Assembly: GCA_022495995.1 (NCBI GenBank)
Contig: JAFEMH010001450.1
Span: 248,001 to 312,000 of the forward strand
Origin: Adenophora triphylla var. japonica
Taxonomy: Eukaryota > Streptophyta > Magnoliopsida > Asterales > Campanulaceae
Reading direction: 5' to 3'
Length of the DNA stretch: 64,000 nt
The translations under genes and the position numbers were made by a program. The notes below the pieces were generated by a model. That model did no database searches. It saw only the letters and a program-made list of their open reading frames with translations, and was not told the DNA's origin. Positions within the stretch are counted from its first letter, which is position 1. Each line of letters starts with the position of its first letter. Shown piece by piece: positions 19,921 through 30,941 of the stretch.

Positions 19921-22376
19921 GCAATAAGATGTGCTTCTCTAGGATGCGCTTGATAGCGAGCACATACACATACACTAAACATGATATCGGGCCTACTAGC
20001 AGTTAAGTAAAGTAATGAGCCGATCATACCTCGATATAAAGTTTGATCAACTTTCTTACCTTTGAGATCTTTATCTAGCTTATTGCCGGTGGCCATAGGA
20101 GTATCATATGCTTTAGCATTTTCTAATCTAAACTTCTTTATTAGCTCCTTGGTGTACTTGGCTTGGCTGATGAAGATACCTTCTTCGCATTGCTTGATTT
20201 GAAGCCCGAGGAAGAATGTTAATTCTCCCATCATGCTCATCTCAAACTTGCTTTTCATTAGCTTTTCGAAACGCTTACAAAGTAACTCATTAGTAGAACC
20301 AAAAATAATATCATCGACATATATTTGAACAAGTAAAGTATGCTCATTATATTTGGCAATAAAAAGAGTTGTATCAATTTTACCACGTTTAAATCCCTTT
20401 TCTAGTAAAAATTTAGAGAGAGTCTCATACCATGCCCTTGGAGCTTGCTTAAGTCCATATAAAGCTTTCTGGAGTTTGTAGACATGATTGGGAAATTTGG
20501 AGTCTTCAAATCCAGGCGGTTGAGCAACATACACGGTCTCTTGCAGTTCGCCGTTGAGGAATGCACTCTTTACGTCCATTTGATATAACTTGAAATGCTT
20601 GAAAGAGGCGTAGGCTAAGAAGATTCTGATAGCTTCCAATCTTGCGACTGGAGCAAAGGTTTCATCATAATCAATTCCTTCTTCTTGCCTATATCCTTGT
20701 GCAACCAACCTTGCTTTATTCCTAGTGATGCTTCCATTCTCGTCCATCTTATTCCTAAATACCCACTTAGTTCCTATCACTCCTTGATCCTGAGGTCTAG
20801 GCACCAAAGTCCAGACCTTGCATCTTTCAAACTGGTTGAGTTCTTCTTGCATGGCAACGACCCAACTGGAATCTTGGAGTGCTTCATCAATCTTCTTGGG
20901 TTCAACTTGAGATAAAAGTGAAGTATGCTCGTCATAATTTGATCTCCTTGTTTGAACACCGGAAAACAGATCACCAATCACATTTGTGAGAGGGTGACTG
21001 CTGACTTCACGAACCTCCAGGGGTAAGTCTGGTTGGGTGAGGTTTCTTTGAAGATCTTCAATTGGAACGTCGTTAGATCCTTCAGCGAAGTCATGGAAGG
21101 TAAGTTGACGAAGAGGTTCTATAAGCTGGATAGGGGAATTCTCAACTTCTTCTTCCCTTGGAGTTACATCTGGAATGGGAATTTCAGGTGCGGTTTCAAA
21201 AGTGCGGTTTGAGGGAATGTCAGTTGAGGGTGCTGGATTTTGCGGTTGAGGTTCAGGTGCGGTTTGAGATGGTTCACCTGGTTCATTATGCTCAACAAAA
21301 TCATCAGCAACATTTGGAGCCAAATGTGGCTCAAGGAGAGAATGCTCATCAAAAGTAACATGGACAGACTCAACTATTTTTAAACTAGTTTTATTGAAAA
21401 CACGAAAAGCTTTTGAATGTTTAGCATACCCAACAAAAATACCTTCGTCGGCCTTGGCTCCGAATTTACCTCTATTTTCTCTTCCGTTGTAGAGGACAAA
21501 ACATTTGCAGCCAAAGATCTTGAAGAATGCAATGTTGGGGGTTCTTCCTCGCCAAAGCTCATAAGGAGTCTTGTTATAGGTTTTGTTAATGAGGGAGCGG
21601 TTCTGAGTGAAGCATGCGGTATTGATTGCTTCAGCCCAAAAATACTGAGGTAGCTTCGCTTCAGATATCATTGTCTTTCCAGCCTCAATCAACGTCCTAT
21701 TCTTCCTTTCCACAACCCCATTTTGTTGTGGAACACCAGCGGTTGAAAAATTGTGATCAATCCCATGGTCATCACAATACTGAGCAACACCGTTGTTCTT
21801 AAATTTTGTTCCATTATCTGATCGAACACTAACGATGTCATCTTCTTTTTGAGTTTGGAGCCGTCTAAAAAGTGCGGTGAGAATCTCATAGCAGTCATCT
21901 TTGGAAATCATCATCTCCACCCACGTATATCTTGAGTAATCATCCACCACCACTAAAGTATATCTATTTCCTCCAATGCTGACAGTGGTTACGGGTCCAA
22001 ACAGATCTATGTGAAGCAGATGTAAGCATCTTGAAGTTGATGGAGCGGTCTTGCTGGTGAAAGACGACGCGGACTGCTTACCAAGTTGGCATGCACTGCA
22101 TTTTTCTGGATGGTGGTCAGCCACTTTGGGTAAACCACGAACAAGGTTTTCCCTTCCAATCTTTGCAAGATACTTGAAGTTCAAGTGGCTCAACCTCTTG
22201 TGCCATAGCCAACTATTTTCGCTCACATTCTTAGCTACAAAACAGAGATTAGAAATACTATATGCAGAATTTAGATCAATAATGTAAATATTACTCTTAC
22301 GAATCCCTGTGAGTAGGGTGACGCCGGAAATGCTATCTTTGATAAGGCAGTTTGATGACGTGAAGTTGCTAAGCAT
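19908..22376 (-). pseudogene. pol: Element F pol: integrase and reverse transcriptase
   Basis: This 822-codon frame contains the GAG-pre-integrase zinc region ([26 protein letters not shown]). Integrase core follows with D ([24 protein letters not shown]), D (SDNGTKFKN) and E ([18 protein letters not shown]). Copia RT follows with the motifs [37 protein letters not shown] and the catalytic [13 protein letters not shown]. It ends with [17 protein letters not shown]. The domain order integrase then RT marks Copia. The frame itself is intact over 2.4 kb but is broken from RNase H downstream and by a TGA upstream. Confidence 0.92.
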
Positions 22377-22640
22377 TCCTTTGTCGCAAAATTGAGAAAT
22401 TGAAAGGAGGTTGTGCTTGAGTCCTTCAACAAGAGAAACCTTCTCAATAGTTAGGTTTCCTCTCCTTATAACACCATATCAAATGGTCTTGCCTTTGTTG
22501 TTGTCACCAAAGGTTACAGATGGACCACTTGCTTCAACGACATCTTCAAGTAATGATCTATCTCCAGTCATATGTCTTGAGCAGCCACTGTCAAGATACC
22601 ATTCATTATCCTTGGAGTGACCAGCCATGAAGCAGAGGAC
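22377..22640 (-). pseudogene. pol: Element F pol: aspartic protease
   Basis: In the same frame as the integrase ORF, the region upstream reads WYLDSGCSRHMTGD, the Copia protease active site (DSG), then VTFGDNNKGK. A TGA at 22479-22481 interrupts it in the KTI-YG segment. [12 protein letters not shown] leads into the next domain. It is too short and broken to stand out as an ORF. Confidence 0.8.
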
Positions 22641-23186
22641 CTGAAATGTAAACATTAAGAACGAGGTCCCCCTTTATTCCTTGGGTCCTGAAGTTAGCAA
22701 CCCTTTACGACCCACACCTGTTTGACAGAAGGAGGTTTGCTCTTCCTGACATTGGGTGTGAACCGCAAAAGGCATTCTGCAGCCTTGTGACCTAAACCAT
22801 CACACACAGAACATTTATAAAAGCTACAAGCATCATGAGGTTTTACTAACTCCTTACTCTTCTTAGGAGTTGCATGCGGTTTGGGACAAGGAAGCGGTTT
22901 GGGAGGTGCAGTTCCAGCTAAGAGTCCGGCTGAGATAAAGGGAACAGGCTTTGGTTTGACCACGTATTTTTACGGGGAACGCTATTCTTGCTTTTGAAGG
23001 CGGGAGGAGTGGTCGAAGAAGAGACGCGGTCGGACCTAGAGTTAGCAGAACCGCCTTTTCCACCGTAAGTGGTTGGAGCGGGGATTCTACCAATTCCATA
23101 AGCCATTTCCTCTTCAGTGCTTCCACAGAATTCTTAGGTTTTAAACACGTAATTCTTCCCATATTGGTTTCCTTTAGGGTAGACAT
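22641..23186 (-). pseudogene. gag: Element F gag-pol junction with second zinc knuckle
   Basis: One frame (22963-22694) carries CSVCDGLGHKAAEC, a CX2CX4HX4C zinc knuckle. The preceding stretch is rich in Lys and Pro. Frames shift at about 22860-22970 and again near 23180. Two zinc-knuckle-like motifs in one gag are common in Sireviruses. Confidence 0.6.
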
Positions 23187-25053
23187 AATTTACTTGTCTT
23201 GCTTTACCCTTACCCTTAGCATGCTTCTCCTTGGGAATTTCTTTAGTCGGTTCGGAAATTCCTCATCCTTTTCACTCGAGGATGCACACTTCTCCTCTTC
23301 CTCGGATCCAAACCCTAGACCATCCTTAGTTCTAGGAGGAACTTGGAAGTCCATGATTTTATCCTTGGTGGATTGAGACTTGAGCCACGAATCAATAATC
23401 TTTTGGCGATCGTCGATTTGGGTTACCAAGTCATCATTCCTGAGTTGAAGTGCAGCAACCTTAGTTTCAAGGATGCGGTTTTGATCAGCAAGAGGAGTCA
23501 TCTGTTTGATTTGGTCCTTAAGATTAGAAATTTCAGACCTCATCACAGTTTTCTCCATCTTGTACAGATTAAGTTCATCATGAGCTAAGCTTAAGGCTTT
23601 CTTAAGATTTGAGAACTGATGGATCACCATTTCAGCTTCCTTGAACATCCTTTCATGTTCCATGGGAGAAACCTCTTCCACCACCTTTTTTAAAATTTTC
23701 TTCTTTGGAATAGTTTTTGAAGGTGGAGCATTTGTAGGAGGAAAAATGGGACGTGAATACGAGCAATTTCCTATCTTAATGCTAGGAGTAAGTTTGATAT
23801 CATCATCAAATTTAAAATTTGGAAGTTTTGTAGAAACCTCCTTTTCTTCCATATCTTGCAACTCGACTGACTCAGAATCTGATTCATCGGAAGCATCTGC
23901 AATTAAGCAGAGATTAACCTCTTCGGTTTCATCATCACTTCCATCATAAGAATCTGTTTCAATCCAAGTTGCTAATTCCTTGGAATTCTCTTCCTCCTCA
24001 GCAACCATTCCCTTGCAACGAGAAAATTTCGAAGGAGAGGTTTTCTTTTTCATGTATTCATATTTAGGCTGTGGACACTCAGATGCAAAGTGGCCAGGTT
24101 TTCTACAATTGTAGCAAACTAGATCACTCTTTTTCTTTGTATCTCCAGCCTTAGAAAACGTTGCAGGAGGTTTGCCTTTTGAAAATGATTTTGTGAAAGG
24201 TTTTGAGGATTTTCTAAATTTTTGGAATCTTTTCACAAACATGGCAAAATCATCATCATCCATCCCGATGAGTGATGAGGTTGATATGGAAGGATCAGCG
24301 GTTTGGTTGGATGTAGATGGTTTCTCCTCTTGTTCCACTACGGACATGGAAAGTGATTTGGTTTTTCCTTCAATCTCTTCAATATGATTTAATTTTAATT
24401 CATAGACTCTAAGATTGGCGTACAAGTTACTTAACGACCAAGTACCCAAAACTTTGGAGTCTTCTAAAGAGGTAGCCTTATTTACCCATTTAGAACCTAA
24501 AGCAGATAGGAAAGTCATATTGATTTCCTTAGCGGTTAAAGTTTTGCCAAGAGATCTACAAGCATTAACTACCTCAACATATCGGTCGTAGGTTTGACGC
24601 AAGGTTTCGTTGGATTTTCTGTTGAAGTTGTTGTATGATCTTTCAACAAAGATATAATTTGGTTTCCTTGCATTCATCATCACCTTCGAGGTAGCTCTCA
24701 ATGGCATCCCACATACGCTTTGTGGTTTTGAGGTACATCACTTTCGTAGAGTTGATACGGGAGGGTTCCGTAAATGATGTGCCTAGCCTTGCTGTCCAAG
24801 GCAACCAATCTCTTCTCTTCATCCGACCACTCTTCTTTTGGCTTTTTGACCTCTGGAATTGTTGCACTTGGTGGTTGCATCCGCGTTGGCCTTCATTGGA
24901 ACTAACGGGCCATTGATCACGCATTCCACCAAAGATTTCATCTATGGTTTCCAAATGAATGAGCATTCGGCACTTCCAGATGTCAAAGTGGTCTTCGTCC
25001 AAGATTGGAATGTGTGAATAGTTAACAGTAGTCATTGTCTTTGTATTTGCCAT
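23187..25053 (-). pseudogene. gag: Element F gag
   Basis: The probable start is MANTKTMTTVNYSHIP at 25053. FDIWKCRMLIHLETID is the usual Copia gag N-terminus. The main frame (24707-23190) contains ERSYNNFNRKSNETLRQTYD, a zinc knuckle VCYNCRKPGHFASECPQP at about 24065-24125, acidic segments and a coiled-coil-like heptad region (LKDQIKQMTPLADQNRIL). At least two frameshifts separate the N-terminal 120 codons from the main frame. The protein would coat the RNA in virus-like particles. Confidence 0.82.
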
Positions 25054-25109
25054 ATCGAATCGGCACACAAGCTGTTAAGCTTGAAAAAGAGTGGTTTTAA
25101 AATGTGTTA

Positions 25110-25121
25110 GCTCTGATACCA
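25110..25121 (-). other. Primer binding site of element F (initiator Met-tRNA)
   Basis: The minus strand reads TGGTATCAGAGC, matching the 3' end of plant initiator Met-tRNA, two bases after the end of the 5' LTR (25124). Confidence 0.93.
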
Positions 25122-25123
25122 CT

Positions 25124-26518
25124 TGTTGGTCCCAAAGGTGGCAACAAGGGTGAAAATACAGCTAGAGGGGGGGGTGAATAGCTGTTTCAAATTTTTCGCC
25201 CTCGATTAAAAATAATCCTCTATACTTACAAAACCGCTTGCAGTGTAAGAAACTGCAAGTAGAGTTATAAAATGCACAACGGAATAATGAAGTTCCAAAG
25301 CGGTTTTGAGAGAGGCGGTTTTGTAAAGCGGTTTTGATAGAGAGGTTTACTAAAAGTGCAGTTTGCAAAAGTGAAGTCTAGACAATGTTAACTCCAAACA
25401 CAATTTCACAATAAGGATAACTATATAAAGATCAAACAGAGATAGAGATAAATAATTAGCAAGCACAGAAAATATAAATTCAGTAAAGTATATGAACAAG
25501 CTATTTGGAGTGGTTCAATCGATAAACGATCTACGTCCACTACCAAGATGGTTAGTCTTGGATTTCTAAGGGAGATTTTATATTGAGTATTTGAGAGATT
25601 ACAAAGTACAATAAAATCTTTTCTATGAAGAACTAATCCAAAACTATAACCAGTGTATCTCAAATGAATAAACTATGTGTTTAAACAAGAGAGGTGTGTG
25701 TGTGAGAACAAGATCAAGGCTCTTTAAATCCGAGAGATGTAGAGCACAAAGATTCTTGATGTGTTAAGGCTTGATTTCTGGGCTGGGGAATATTTCTTGA
25801 AGTGTGAAGATGAAGATTCAAAGGACTTATGAATTTACGGGCAGTAGCTTCAACTTCTCATGAACACAAAGAATTTCTCAAGATTCAAGCAATCTTCAAA
25901 TGGTGAAGATTAGGGGTATTTATACCCAAGCATCAGAATATAGCCGTTGGACACAAAGTTGAAAGGACAGTCCTTGATGCAATCCCATTGGTCCACAGAA
26001 CTACTTTTGTCCTTTGAACCGTTGATGCGAGTAAAGCCGATCGGACCTCAGTTGCAATCAAGGTGGTTAGGACATCTGTCACCTTTTCAAGGTCCTTGCG
26101 CATCTTGTACGAAAAGTAGTCACGTGACAAGATATGGTAGTTGACTTTTGATATTGCGACGTGGATTCCAACGGTCAAAAGAGGTTCACTTCAAGTAGCC
26201 AATCATTGGAGCGGTTACGAGAAAGGCGGTTCCACCAGAGAAGGATTTCCAAGTGCGGTTTGCACTTGTTGTTCAAGCGGTTTCAGATGAAGGGAATCAC
26301 AAGGCAAAAAGGCGGTTCTGCCAAGCGGTTCTAAAAGGGCGGTTTTGAAACCCTTGAAACTGCAATCCTTAGGTCCAAAGATTCTTGAGCTAGTCTTCAA
26401 GCCTAAATTTTAACCTATTCTATAAAATGGACTTAGCTAAAAAATTGAAGTCTAAGCTTCATTACATAGGGTCCTAAAGTCCTTAAAATAAATAGGAGGT
26501 CATGGTATCAATCAAATC
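25124..26518 (-). repeat. 5' LTR of Sirevirus F, truncated
   Basis: It matches the 3' LTR over about 1395 bp but lacks the last 39 bp. After 26518 the sequence changes to a 15-bp stretch (26519-26533) identical to 26405-26419 inside the same LTR. A seven-copy GCGGTT cluster lies at 26211-26344 and three more at about 25300-25335. The poly-G run near the left end differs in length (9 versus 12). In this LTR the U3 region lies to the right of the TATA box at 25917. Confidence 0.93.
25917..25924 (-). promoter_or_regulatory. TATA box of the element F 5' LTR
   Basis: TATTTATA on the plus strand gives TATAAATA on the minus strand, within GGTATAAATACCCC. It would start transcription of F roughly 30 bp to the left, leaving about 770 bp of R and U5. 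Confidence 0.65.
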
Positions 26519-27139
26519 AAATTTTAACCTATTTTTTTTGCTTTTTTGTAAAAGATTTTTTTTTATGCAATGTTTACTAAATATGCAAAAAGGAAAAACA
26601 AGAGAGTGAATCCAAAAGCACGACAAAAGGGGACTGCCCCAAATGCCAATAGATCACCAGCAGCTGCATCTCAGAATCACCCTGCCCTGTTCACCTGATC
26701 AGCTGAAACTGCTTCTGCACTTCCTTCCTATATCGTCCGACACAGGACTTCCCTGGAAGGGGATGTCGTCCGACATAGGAGTTCCCACCAACAGAGCCAA
26801 GCAAGAAACAAAGGGGAGAGCCCCAACACCAAAATACCACCATACGAAGGCATATAAAGCATGTAGGCACAGAAGCATGGCAAGGTACATATGAGCACAC
26901 ACAATGACACAAATCATACATAAAGAGAATGATAAAATTGTCCAAATTTATTTAAAGAAAGTTAGACCCTCTTAAGAAAAGCTTTTCCTTTTTCAAAGAA
27001 GAATGATACCGGTACGTGGCATTGTTAGACCACAATTTATCCCAAGCCTCGGGTTAGGAAGCGATACGGGAAACTTAGTGGTTTCCACCTATATACCAAG
27101 TATCACTCTTTTCATTAAAATAAAAGCTTTTCAATGTTT
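26519..27139. other. Element A leader, part next to the primer site
   Basis: This is the remainder of A's leader after the F insertion. AAAAGGAAAAACAAG at about 26588-26602 matches B's leader near 56300. Palindromic units ATCGTCCGACA and ATGTCGTCCGACAT lie at about 26731-26777. Comparison with B suggests that roughly 250 bp were lost at the F junction. No conserved ORF is seen. Confidence 0.55.
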
Positions 27140-27159
27140 GTCCCCAGCGGAGTCGCCAC
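27140..27159 (-). other. Primer binding site of element A
   Basis: The minus strand reads GTGGCGACTCCGCTGGGGAC directly after the LTR end. Elements B and C have the same sequence with one or two changes at the same place. From memory this type is assigned to an arginine tRNA in Tat/Ogre elements; I could not check it. Confidence 0.75.
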
Positions 27160-27565
27160 TGAATGAACGCCCTCCGAGAAAAATAAATAAAATCATTTTT
27201 TTTTAAAGTTTTATTTATCTTGATCTTTTTCTTTGTTTTTGGGAGTCGCCACGCCGTTTTTAAGGAAAACATTGAAAAACCTTTGGAAATGAGAAAATGG
27301 GTTCGGGGGTCAAGTTACGATGTGGGAAGAGAATATGGAGCTCACCCACATTGCCTCTTTCGAGACTTTCAATCAAACATTGGACAATTATAATCATTCA
27401 AAGTGTGTGTAATTTGTGTCAACAAACAAGGCATGCAAATTTAGATTTCATTGATGGCATTGAAACTGGATACAACTTGTGAACCATAAAAAGGGGGCCA
27501 CACCCTTACAAACAATGACTTGCATTACAGGGCAGGAGATGAGACAATCTGTCCAGGGAACTCGG

Positions 27566-28018
27566 ATGTCGTCCGACACAGGACTTCCTCAGAAGAGGGA
27601 TGTCGGACGACATAAGACATCCTGGTCAGGTTGTCTCTTACAACACCAAAGCTATTCTAGAATTAAAACAATGTTATTTTAACTAAGGAGAGACACTATT
27701 CAGGGTCTAAGACCAGTTTGGGGTTGATCGGAGTGAGCAAAGTCAAGATTGACCTTTAATGATACGGATGTCGTATGACGTAGGACACCAAAGGCTGTCC
27801 ATGCCACACGACAAACCGCCTCCATCAATGGGTTACACCCAAACAGATCTTAGGCTTCCCAAATAGTGGTAAATGAATTAAAAACACTTAAACACAGCTT
27901 TTAAGAACAAAGAGGATCAATCTGGGCAGATCTGAAGCCACTGAAAGCCAAATAGCTTTCTGGGAGCTCTATGTCGTATGACACAGGACCCCTTGAGGAG
28001 TCCTATGTCGTCCGACAT
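27566..28018. repeat. Palindrome cluster in element A LTR, transcribed side
   Basis: Five units: ATGTCGTCCGACA (27566), ATGTCGGACGACAT (27600-27613), ATGTCGTATGACGT (27768), ATGTCGTATGACAC (27971) and ATGTCGTCCGACAT (28005-28018, extended by CCT/AGG). The arms GTCG and CGAC are constant and the two central bases vary. Confidence 0.85.
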
Positions 28019-28645
28019 AGGTGTCCTATTTCAGTGCCTTCAGCAGACTGATCCTACCTTGCTCTCTAACATGAATCTAAGCTATAATACTAACTGAAAA
28101 CAGTATAATAACAATATTATGGGAGTATTATGGGAGGATCACATGGATTTAATGGCCAAATGTGATGAATCACATATTTATGGCCATTATCATGTAGCCA
28201 TCACCTCCTAACTCGAATGCAAGTAAACAAGATGCAAACTTTAATGCAACTAAGGCTACTAAATGTCCAGATCTGAGGTGAGGAGATGTGAATATTGAAG
28301 ATTCACATCTCCACCACCTTTGTCATGCAAAATCCCAAATATTCACATGTTATTCAACACTATAAGCATGTAATGTAAAGTAAATGAAAATGCAAGATGT
28401 AATCAGAGAGAGAGAGAGAGTTTAGGGACTACCTATTGTAGTCCACAAGGTAGAAGCACAAATAGTTTGGTGTTCACCCCTTCAAAACACCAACAAAGGA
28501 GATCTTTCTTTGAATCATAGCTTGGATGTGTGTGTGTATGAGGAGGGAGGTGAGTGTGTGTGTGTGAGAGAGAGAGTGAGTCTCTATTTTAGCAGAGTGA
28601 CCTTACTTGCCAAAGTCCCTTTTTAAAATGATCAGCCAAGCCCTT

Positions 28646-28730
28646 TATTTATAGGCATACTGATGGGAGGTCTTGTGTCGTACGACATAGGGCGTTAACC
28701 GCCTTTGGGTCGCCCTATGTCGGACGACAC
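28646..28730 (-). promoter_or_regulatory. Core promoter of element A LTR: TATA box with two upstream palindromes
   Basis: The minus-strand TATA box is 28646-28653 (CTATAAATAAAGG). Palindrome GTGTCGTACGACAT (28675-28688) begins 21 bp upstream, and ATGTCGGACGACAC (28717-28730) lies 28 bp further. The spacing is like that in the B and C LTRs. Confidence 0.7.
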
Positions 28731-28898
28731 CGGTCAATTTTATGACAAACTGGGCCGCAGGAAGGCAGGCCCAATGGATCAAGCAAATGAATGGATTATT
28801 TAGGGCCAAAATGCATTTTAGTAAATAAATGAGCCCAAAATTAATGCCACTCATGAAAAGTGGACCCAAAAATACGAGTTCGGATCGAGGTACTCACA

Positions 28899-29451
28899 GC
28901 GCGTAGTGTGCGGCAGTCTACATTCTTTTTTGAGTAAAACAGAAATTTTCAAATGTGTCTTAAAAGCATGATGCATGCAAAAAAGATTTTTTTATCTTTT
29001 TTTTTTTTTTTGAAAATAATTTTTTTTTTTTTGAAAAAATTTTCGAAAATATTTTTTTTGAAAGCATGTAAGCACATAAGCACATAAACACATAAGATTT
29101 GAACAGTTAAATGAACTGATCCAACAGTCAAAATTTGACTTTTTCGGGACGGTCAAACCGAAATCCACGCATCGTGGGAAAACACACACACACACACACA
29201 ACAAAAGGTTTCAAGTGTTGGGACGGAAGCTTGACCCACAAAAGCTTTTTTTTTTAAAACAAGTTTTTATTTATTTTGAAAAACAAGTTTTTTTTTTGAA
29301 ATGACAACTAGTACGTGGCATTGTTATACCATAATTTATCCCCGGCTCCAATAAGGAGGCGTTAACAGGAAGGTTAACGGTTTCCCGCCTATATACTTAG
29401 TATCATTTTTTTATTTTTTTTTATTTTTTATAAAAAAAAAAGCTTATTTAA
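28899..29451. other. Leader fragment of element C
   Basis: It holds long T/A homopolymer runs (28985-29060, 29250-29300, 29400-29440), a short (CA)n run at about 29184-29200 and no conserved ORF. It resembles the A and B leaders in having GTACGTGGCATTGTTA followed by TATCCC just before the primer site (29310-29340; A has it at about 27013-27045). Confidence 0.55.
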
Positions 29452-29471
29452 GTCCCCAGCAGAGTCGCCAC
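29452..29471 (-). other. Primer binding site of element C
   Basis: The minus strand reads GTGGCGACTCTGCTGGGGAC, one base different from element A, directly beside the LTR start at 29472. Confidence 0.75.
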
Positions 29472-29667
29472 TGTGATGATGCCCGATTTTTCTTTTCACG
29501 AAAATCATTTTTTTTCGGAGTCGCCACGCCGTTTTTAGTTTTAGGGCCAAAACTTTGAAAAAAGCCTAAAATTAGAGAAAATGAGTTCGGAGGTCACGTT
29601 ACACTCCGGGAAGAACGTTTGGCGTTCATCCGGAATGTCTCGTATGACGAGTCTTCCTCACTTGAAA

Positions 29668-29671
<4 letters not shown>

Positions 29672-29716
<45 letters not shown>
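29672..29716. repeat. (GT)n microsatellite
   Basis: An uninterrupted run of about 22 GT units inside the LTR of element C. Confidence 0.95.
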
Positions 29717-29719
<3 letters not shown>

Positions 29720-29843
29720 TTTTACAAAAGGAGTTTTCTGAAAATAATTGGAATTCTAGGGATTGAACTGAAAAAACAGCTTGAAAACAGTGATTAAACT
29801 GAAAATAACAAGAAAACTGGAAACTGTTGCAGAAGACAAAGTC

Positions 29844-29886
29844 ATCCGCTTGGATAAGACTGTAGTGCAGTCTTATCCGCGCGGAT
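29844..29886. repeat. Palindrome cluster in element C LTR, transcribed side
   Basis: Three overlapping inverted repeats: ATCCGCTTGGAT, a 10-bp stem GGATAAGACT / AGTCTTATCC with a 7-nt loop (29852-29878), and ATCCGCGCGGAT (29875-29886). Confidence 0.85.
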
Positions 29887-30869
29887 GGGCCTGCAATCTC
29901 AATATTTTTTACAGTTTCCAGTTTAGTCACTGTAATTTCCAGAAAGTTAACGGAATTTACAGGACTTAACTGGAAATGTAACAGTGAACAGAAAATGAAA
30001 AGATTTCTTGGATTTTTGGCATCCATGTTTTGTTCTCTCTTTCCCTAGTCTTTGATTAGTGGTCATAATTGATGAATCCACTTAACCAAGCCATCCCGGG
30101 GGTACATTAGGACTTGAAAACATATCATTTGCAAACGGGAAGGGAATTTGACATGAAAGTAAATTAGAACAAGGGATAGGTCAAGATTTATCAACTTTTT
30201 AGAGGAAGATCTCTAAGGTGGTCATGAGAAGACCATCCTAGAGACCTCAACTCAAGTGTATCTCATACATCTTGTGTGACCTATTTTGTGAGTCTAGATG
30301 ATTTTCATCCAAGGAAAGTGTTCCAAGGTGAGCATCTTAGACATAGGGAGGGGGATTTACAAGGAAGTAAATAATATGGACCTTTTAAAGTGGTCATCTA
30401 TGGAGATGGACTCCAAGATGACCATACTTTAGGTCAAAAAAAGCAAGTATCAAGTGAAAGCTAGTTAATGTAAAAGGGGACATAGGGAATTTGCATAGTA
30501 AAAAAATATGAACCCCTGTAGAGAATCATCCATGGAGATGAACTCCATGGAGATCCTCTTGGATCCTTGGGACAAAGAGGAAGGGGGAATTGAACAACAA
30601 ACAACATGTAGAACTACATCATTTACACATGAAATGTGTGCATAAATGAGAGAGATATGAGTAAAGAGAGTGAGGATTTACCAATCTTTCTTGGGTTTGT
30701 GTTTAGGGTTTGAAGGATTTCAAGGCTTAGAAGTGGTTTTGGATTTGAGGTTGGATTTGGTGGGGAATGTGAGTTTCTAAGGTGAAAATGGCTGTTTGGG
30801 AGAGGATTTTGACAGCATAACAGTAATTTTCGTATTTTTTGGCCTTGTTAAACTGAGGGAGAAGGGATG

Positions 30870-30941
30870 TATTTATAGGTTGGCTAGATGACGATCTTAT
30901 CCGCGTGGATAAGATTGTAGGTACAATCTTTTCCGCGCGAA
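30870..30941 (-). promoter_or_regulatory. Core promoter of element C LTR: TATA box with upstream palindromes
   Basis: The TATA box is 30870-30877. From 16 bp upstream come ATCTTATCC / GGATAAGAT arms around GCGT (30894-30915), AAGATTGTA / TACAATCTT (30911-30930) and TTCCGCGCGAA (about 30930-30940). The arrangement mirrors the cluster at 29844-29886. Confidence 0.65.

Larger units (their letters stand above)
12862..26518 (-). mobile_element. Element F: Ty1/Copia Sirevirus (SIRE/Maximus type)
   Basis: On the minus strand the order is 5' LTR (25124-26518), PBS for initiator Met-tRNA (25110-25121), gag with CCHC knuckle, protease, integrase, RT, RNase H, an extra spliced gene in the env position, PPT (14303-14316) and 3' LTR (12862-14302). 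Integrase before RT marks Copia. A PPT of the AGGGGGAGAT type, LTRs starting TGTTGG and an extra ORF between pol and the 3' LTR are Sirevirus hallmarks. It inserted in the leader of element A. The 5' LTR lacks its last 39 bp. About 75 GCGGTT motifs lie on the plus strand across the element. Confidence 0.92.
1..28898 (-). mobile_element. Element A: Tat/Ogre-type Ty3/Gypsy retrotransposon, 3' LTR outside window
   Basis: Read on the minus strand the order is 5' LTR (27160-28898), primer site (27140-27159), leader, gag, protease, G-patch-like linker, RT, RNase H, integrase, then antisense ORFs on the plus strand. The 3' LTR lies left of base 1. Lack of a chromodomain, a protease with DNG, the primer-site sequence and extra antisense ORFs between pol and the 3' LTR are known features of the Tat/Ogre lineage. 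The leader is split by element F (12862-26518). The coding region has about nine in-frame stops and at least one frameshift, so this copy is dead as read. Protein order and motifs match element B throughout, though the two are clearly diverged. Confidence 0.9.
27160..28898 (-). repeat. 5' LTR of element A
   Basis: It starts TGAATGAACGCCC after the primer site and ends GGTACTCACA. Its sequence is related to the B LTR only in short blocks, such as GGAGTCGCCACGCCGTTTTTAAGG near the left end. It carries seven palindromic units of the TGTCG-CGACA class (27566, 27600, 27768, 27971, 28005, 28675, 28717) and a TATA box at 28646-28653. Simple (AG)n and (TG)n runs lie at about 28407-28422 and 28530-28575. 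The end at 28898 is set by comparison with B, since the partner LTR is outside the window. Confidence 0.8.

Noticed and set aside
29672..29766. ORF with a run of Cys-Val residues
   Set aside because: It is only the translation of the (GT)n microsatellite.
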